From the NCBI RefSeq assembly GCF_012034205.1, contig NZ_JAATEM010000013.1, positions 62,001-126,000 on the forward strand: 64,000 nucleotides of DNA. Direction: 5' to 3'. Shown here piece after piece: positions 62,841 through 64,000 of this stretch. The notes under the pieces are model-generated. The model had not been told where the DNA came from and did not search any database. It saw nothing but the letters and a program-made list of their open reading frames with translations. The position numbers and the translations under genes were made by a program. Origin of the DNA: Streptomyces composti. Its GTDB lineage: Bacteria; Actinomycetota; Actinomycetes; Streptomycetales; Streptomycetaceae. The first letter of the stretch is position 1; every line of letters begins with the position of its first letter.

Positions 62841-64000
62841 CTACCTGGCTTCTCGGGTGGCGAGCTGTTCGGCGCTCTGGGCGACGCCGAAGGCCTGGGG
62901 AACGGGCTGGCTCGCCATGTAGAGGCGGTCGGCGGTGCGGCGCGGGAGCGGGAAGTACTCGAACTGGCCGTAGACGCGGCCGTCGGCGGCCATGGGCTGG
63001 GCGTTGAAGCGGGCGACGGTGGCCAGCCGGTAGGGCTCGCCGCCGTGGCTGTCGAGGATGGCGATCTCGGTGATGCGGCGGGCGCCGTCGGCGAAGCGGG
63101 TGAGCTGGACGATGACGTCGACGGCGCTGTTGATCTGGTCGTGCAGGGCGACGAACGGGATCTCCACGTCCGACATGGAGGCGAGGGTCTGCAGGCGCAT
63201 CAGCGCGTCCTCGGCGCTGTTGGCGTGGACGGTGGCGAGCGAGCCGTCGTGGCCGGTGGACATGGCCTGGAGCATGTCCAGGGACTCGCCGCCGCGGACC
63301 TCACCGACGACGATGCGGTCGGGCCGCATGCGCAGGGAGTTGCGGACCAGGTCGCGGATGGTGACCTGGCCCTTGCCCTCGACGTTCGGCGGGCGGGACT
63401 CCAGGCGGATGACGTGCGGCTGCTGGAGCTGGAGTTCGGCGGAGTCCTCGATGGTGATGATGCGTTCGCCCTCGGGGATCAGACCGGAGAGGGCGTTGAG
63501 GAGGGTGGTCTTTCCGGTGCCGGTGGCACCGGAGACGATCACGTTGAAGCGGGCCTGCACCAGACCGGAGAGCAGGTGCAGCATGTGCTCGTCGAGCGAG
63601 CCGAGGCCGATGAGCTCCTGGAGGGTGAAGGAGCGCGGGAAGCGGCGGATGGTGAGGGTGGCGCCGGTCAGGGAGAGCGGCGGGATGATGACGTTGACGC
63701 GCTCGCCGGAGGGCAGCCGGGCGTCGACCATCGGGTTGGACTCGTCCACGCGCCGGTTGACGGTGGAGACGATGCGCTCGATGGTCTGCATCAGCTGGTC
63801 GTTGGAGGCGAACCGCAGCGGCAGCTGCTCGACCCGGCCGCCGCGCTCGACGAAGATGGCGTCGGGCCCGTTGACCATGATCTCGGTGATGGAGGCGTCC
63901 TCGAGGAGCGGCTCCAGGATGCCGAGGCCGAGGGCCTCGTCGACGACCCGGCGGATCAGCTGGGAGCGCTCGACGGTCGACAGGACCGGGCCCTCGCGGC
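62841..64000 (-). CDS. tadA: TadA/CpaF secretion ATPase (partial)
   Basis: The C-terminal 386 residues of a type II/IV secretion ATPase; the N-terminus lies beyond the window. Walker A is IVSGATGTGKTTLLNALSGL; Walker B region RPDRIVVGEVRGGESLDMLQ; also NVIIPPLSLTGATLTIRRF and LATVHANSAEDALMRL. It powers Flp pilus assembly and would power export of any prepilin-signal substrate. Confidence 0.95.
   Translation of the reverse strand, partial: REGPVLSTVERSQLIRRVVDEALGLGILEPLLEDASITEIMVNGPDAIFVERGGRVEQLPLRFASNDQLMQTIERIVSTVNRRVDESNPMVDARLPSGERVNVIIPPLSLTGATLTIRRFPRSFTLQELIGLGSLDEHMLHLLSGLVQARFNVIVSGATGTGKTTLLNALSGLIPEGERIITIEDSAELQLQQPHVIRLESRPPNVEGKGQVTIRDLVRNSLRMRPDRIVVGEVRGGESLDMLQAMSTGHDGSLATVHANSAEDALMRLQTLASMSDVEIPFVALHDQINSAVDVIVQLTRFADGARRITEIAILDSHGGEPYRLATVARFNAQPMAADGRVYGQFEYFPLPRRTADRLYMASQPVPQAFGVAQSAEQLATREAR

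Overview
The window is chromosomal DNA from a high-GC actinobacterium, almost certainly a Streptomyces. Signs are very high third-position GC, many GTG starts, probable leaderless genes with a TANNNT box 6-7 nt before the start codon, a WhiB-family regulator, SpoIIE-type phosphatase, DUF397/XRE pairs, and the divergent oxyR-ahpCD locus. From memory, the order ychF-ppgK-ispH-xseAB-glpX-wbl-fumarases-oxyR/ahpCD matches the conserved core of Streptomyces chromosomes. No tRNA, rRNA, CRISPR array, transposase or integrase was seen.

Region 1 (1-11,385) is accessory DNA on the flank of the core gene ychF. Positions 1-7,723 hold a biosynthesis-like cluster. On the minus strand are an HTH-SUMF1 fusion (cut by the window edge) and a class IV aminotransferase. 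Divergent from them is a six-gene operon with overlapping or touching coding ends: archaeal-type methionine adenosyltransferase, APH-like kinase, histidine phosphatase, a full-length extra seryl-tRNA synthetase, a GT4 glycosyltransferase, and a stand-alone protein resembling only the catalytic part of alanyl-tRNA synthetase. Next is a type II restriction-modification locus (7,773-10,864): Eco29kI-like GIY-YIG nuclease, C5-cytosine methyltransferase, and a Vsr endonuclease with an extra N-terminal domain. An orphan AbrB-like protein and a pair of 23-bp direct repeats close the region.

Region 2 (11,386-46,868) is conserved core: ychF, polyphosphate glucokinase, ispH, xseAB, a nitroreductase-family protein, class II FBPase (glpX), wblI, a DUF1707 protein, class I and class II fumarases either side of a 960-bp repeat-rich gap, DUF402, a SpoIIE phosphatase, a class A PBP, an SPFH protein with a coupled ribbon-helix-helix protein, a PadR-ABC exporter operon, a roadblock/DUF4388-like operon, oxyR/ahpCD, an AI-2E family permease, a secreted transglycosylase, PhoH and a cis-prenyltransferase.

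Region 3 (46,869-64,000) is organised around a Tad (Flp) pilus locus on the minus strand: tadA, tadB, tadC, a histidine kinase/LuxR response-regulator pair, an Flp prepilin, a TadE-like protein, a lipoprotein and an OmpA-domain protein. An XRE/DUF397/ATPase set and an FAD oxidoreductase separate it from a polymorphic-toxin locus. The toxin (855 aa) has four membrane segments, an internal Flp-pilin-like segment carrying the same GQTAVEY prepilin signal as the nearby Flp pilin, a Gly/Asn-rich spacer, a pretoxin region and a C-terminal Tox-REase-5-like nuclease with an ExK motif. An Imm52-like immunity gene follows. A pilin-toxin fusion beside a Tad locus is the most striking item here; the dual-synthetase operon of region 1 is the second.
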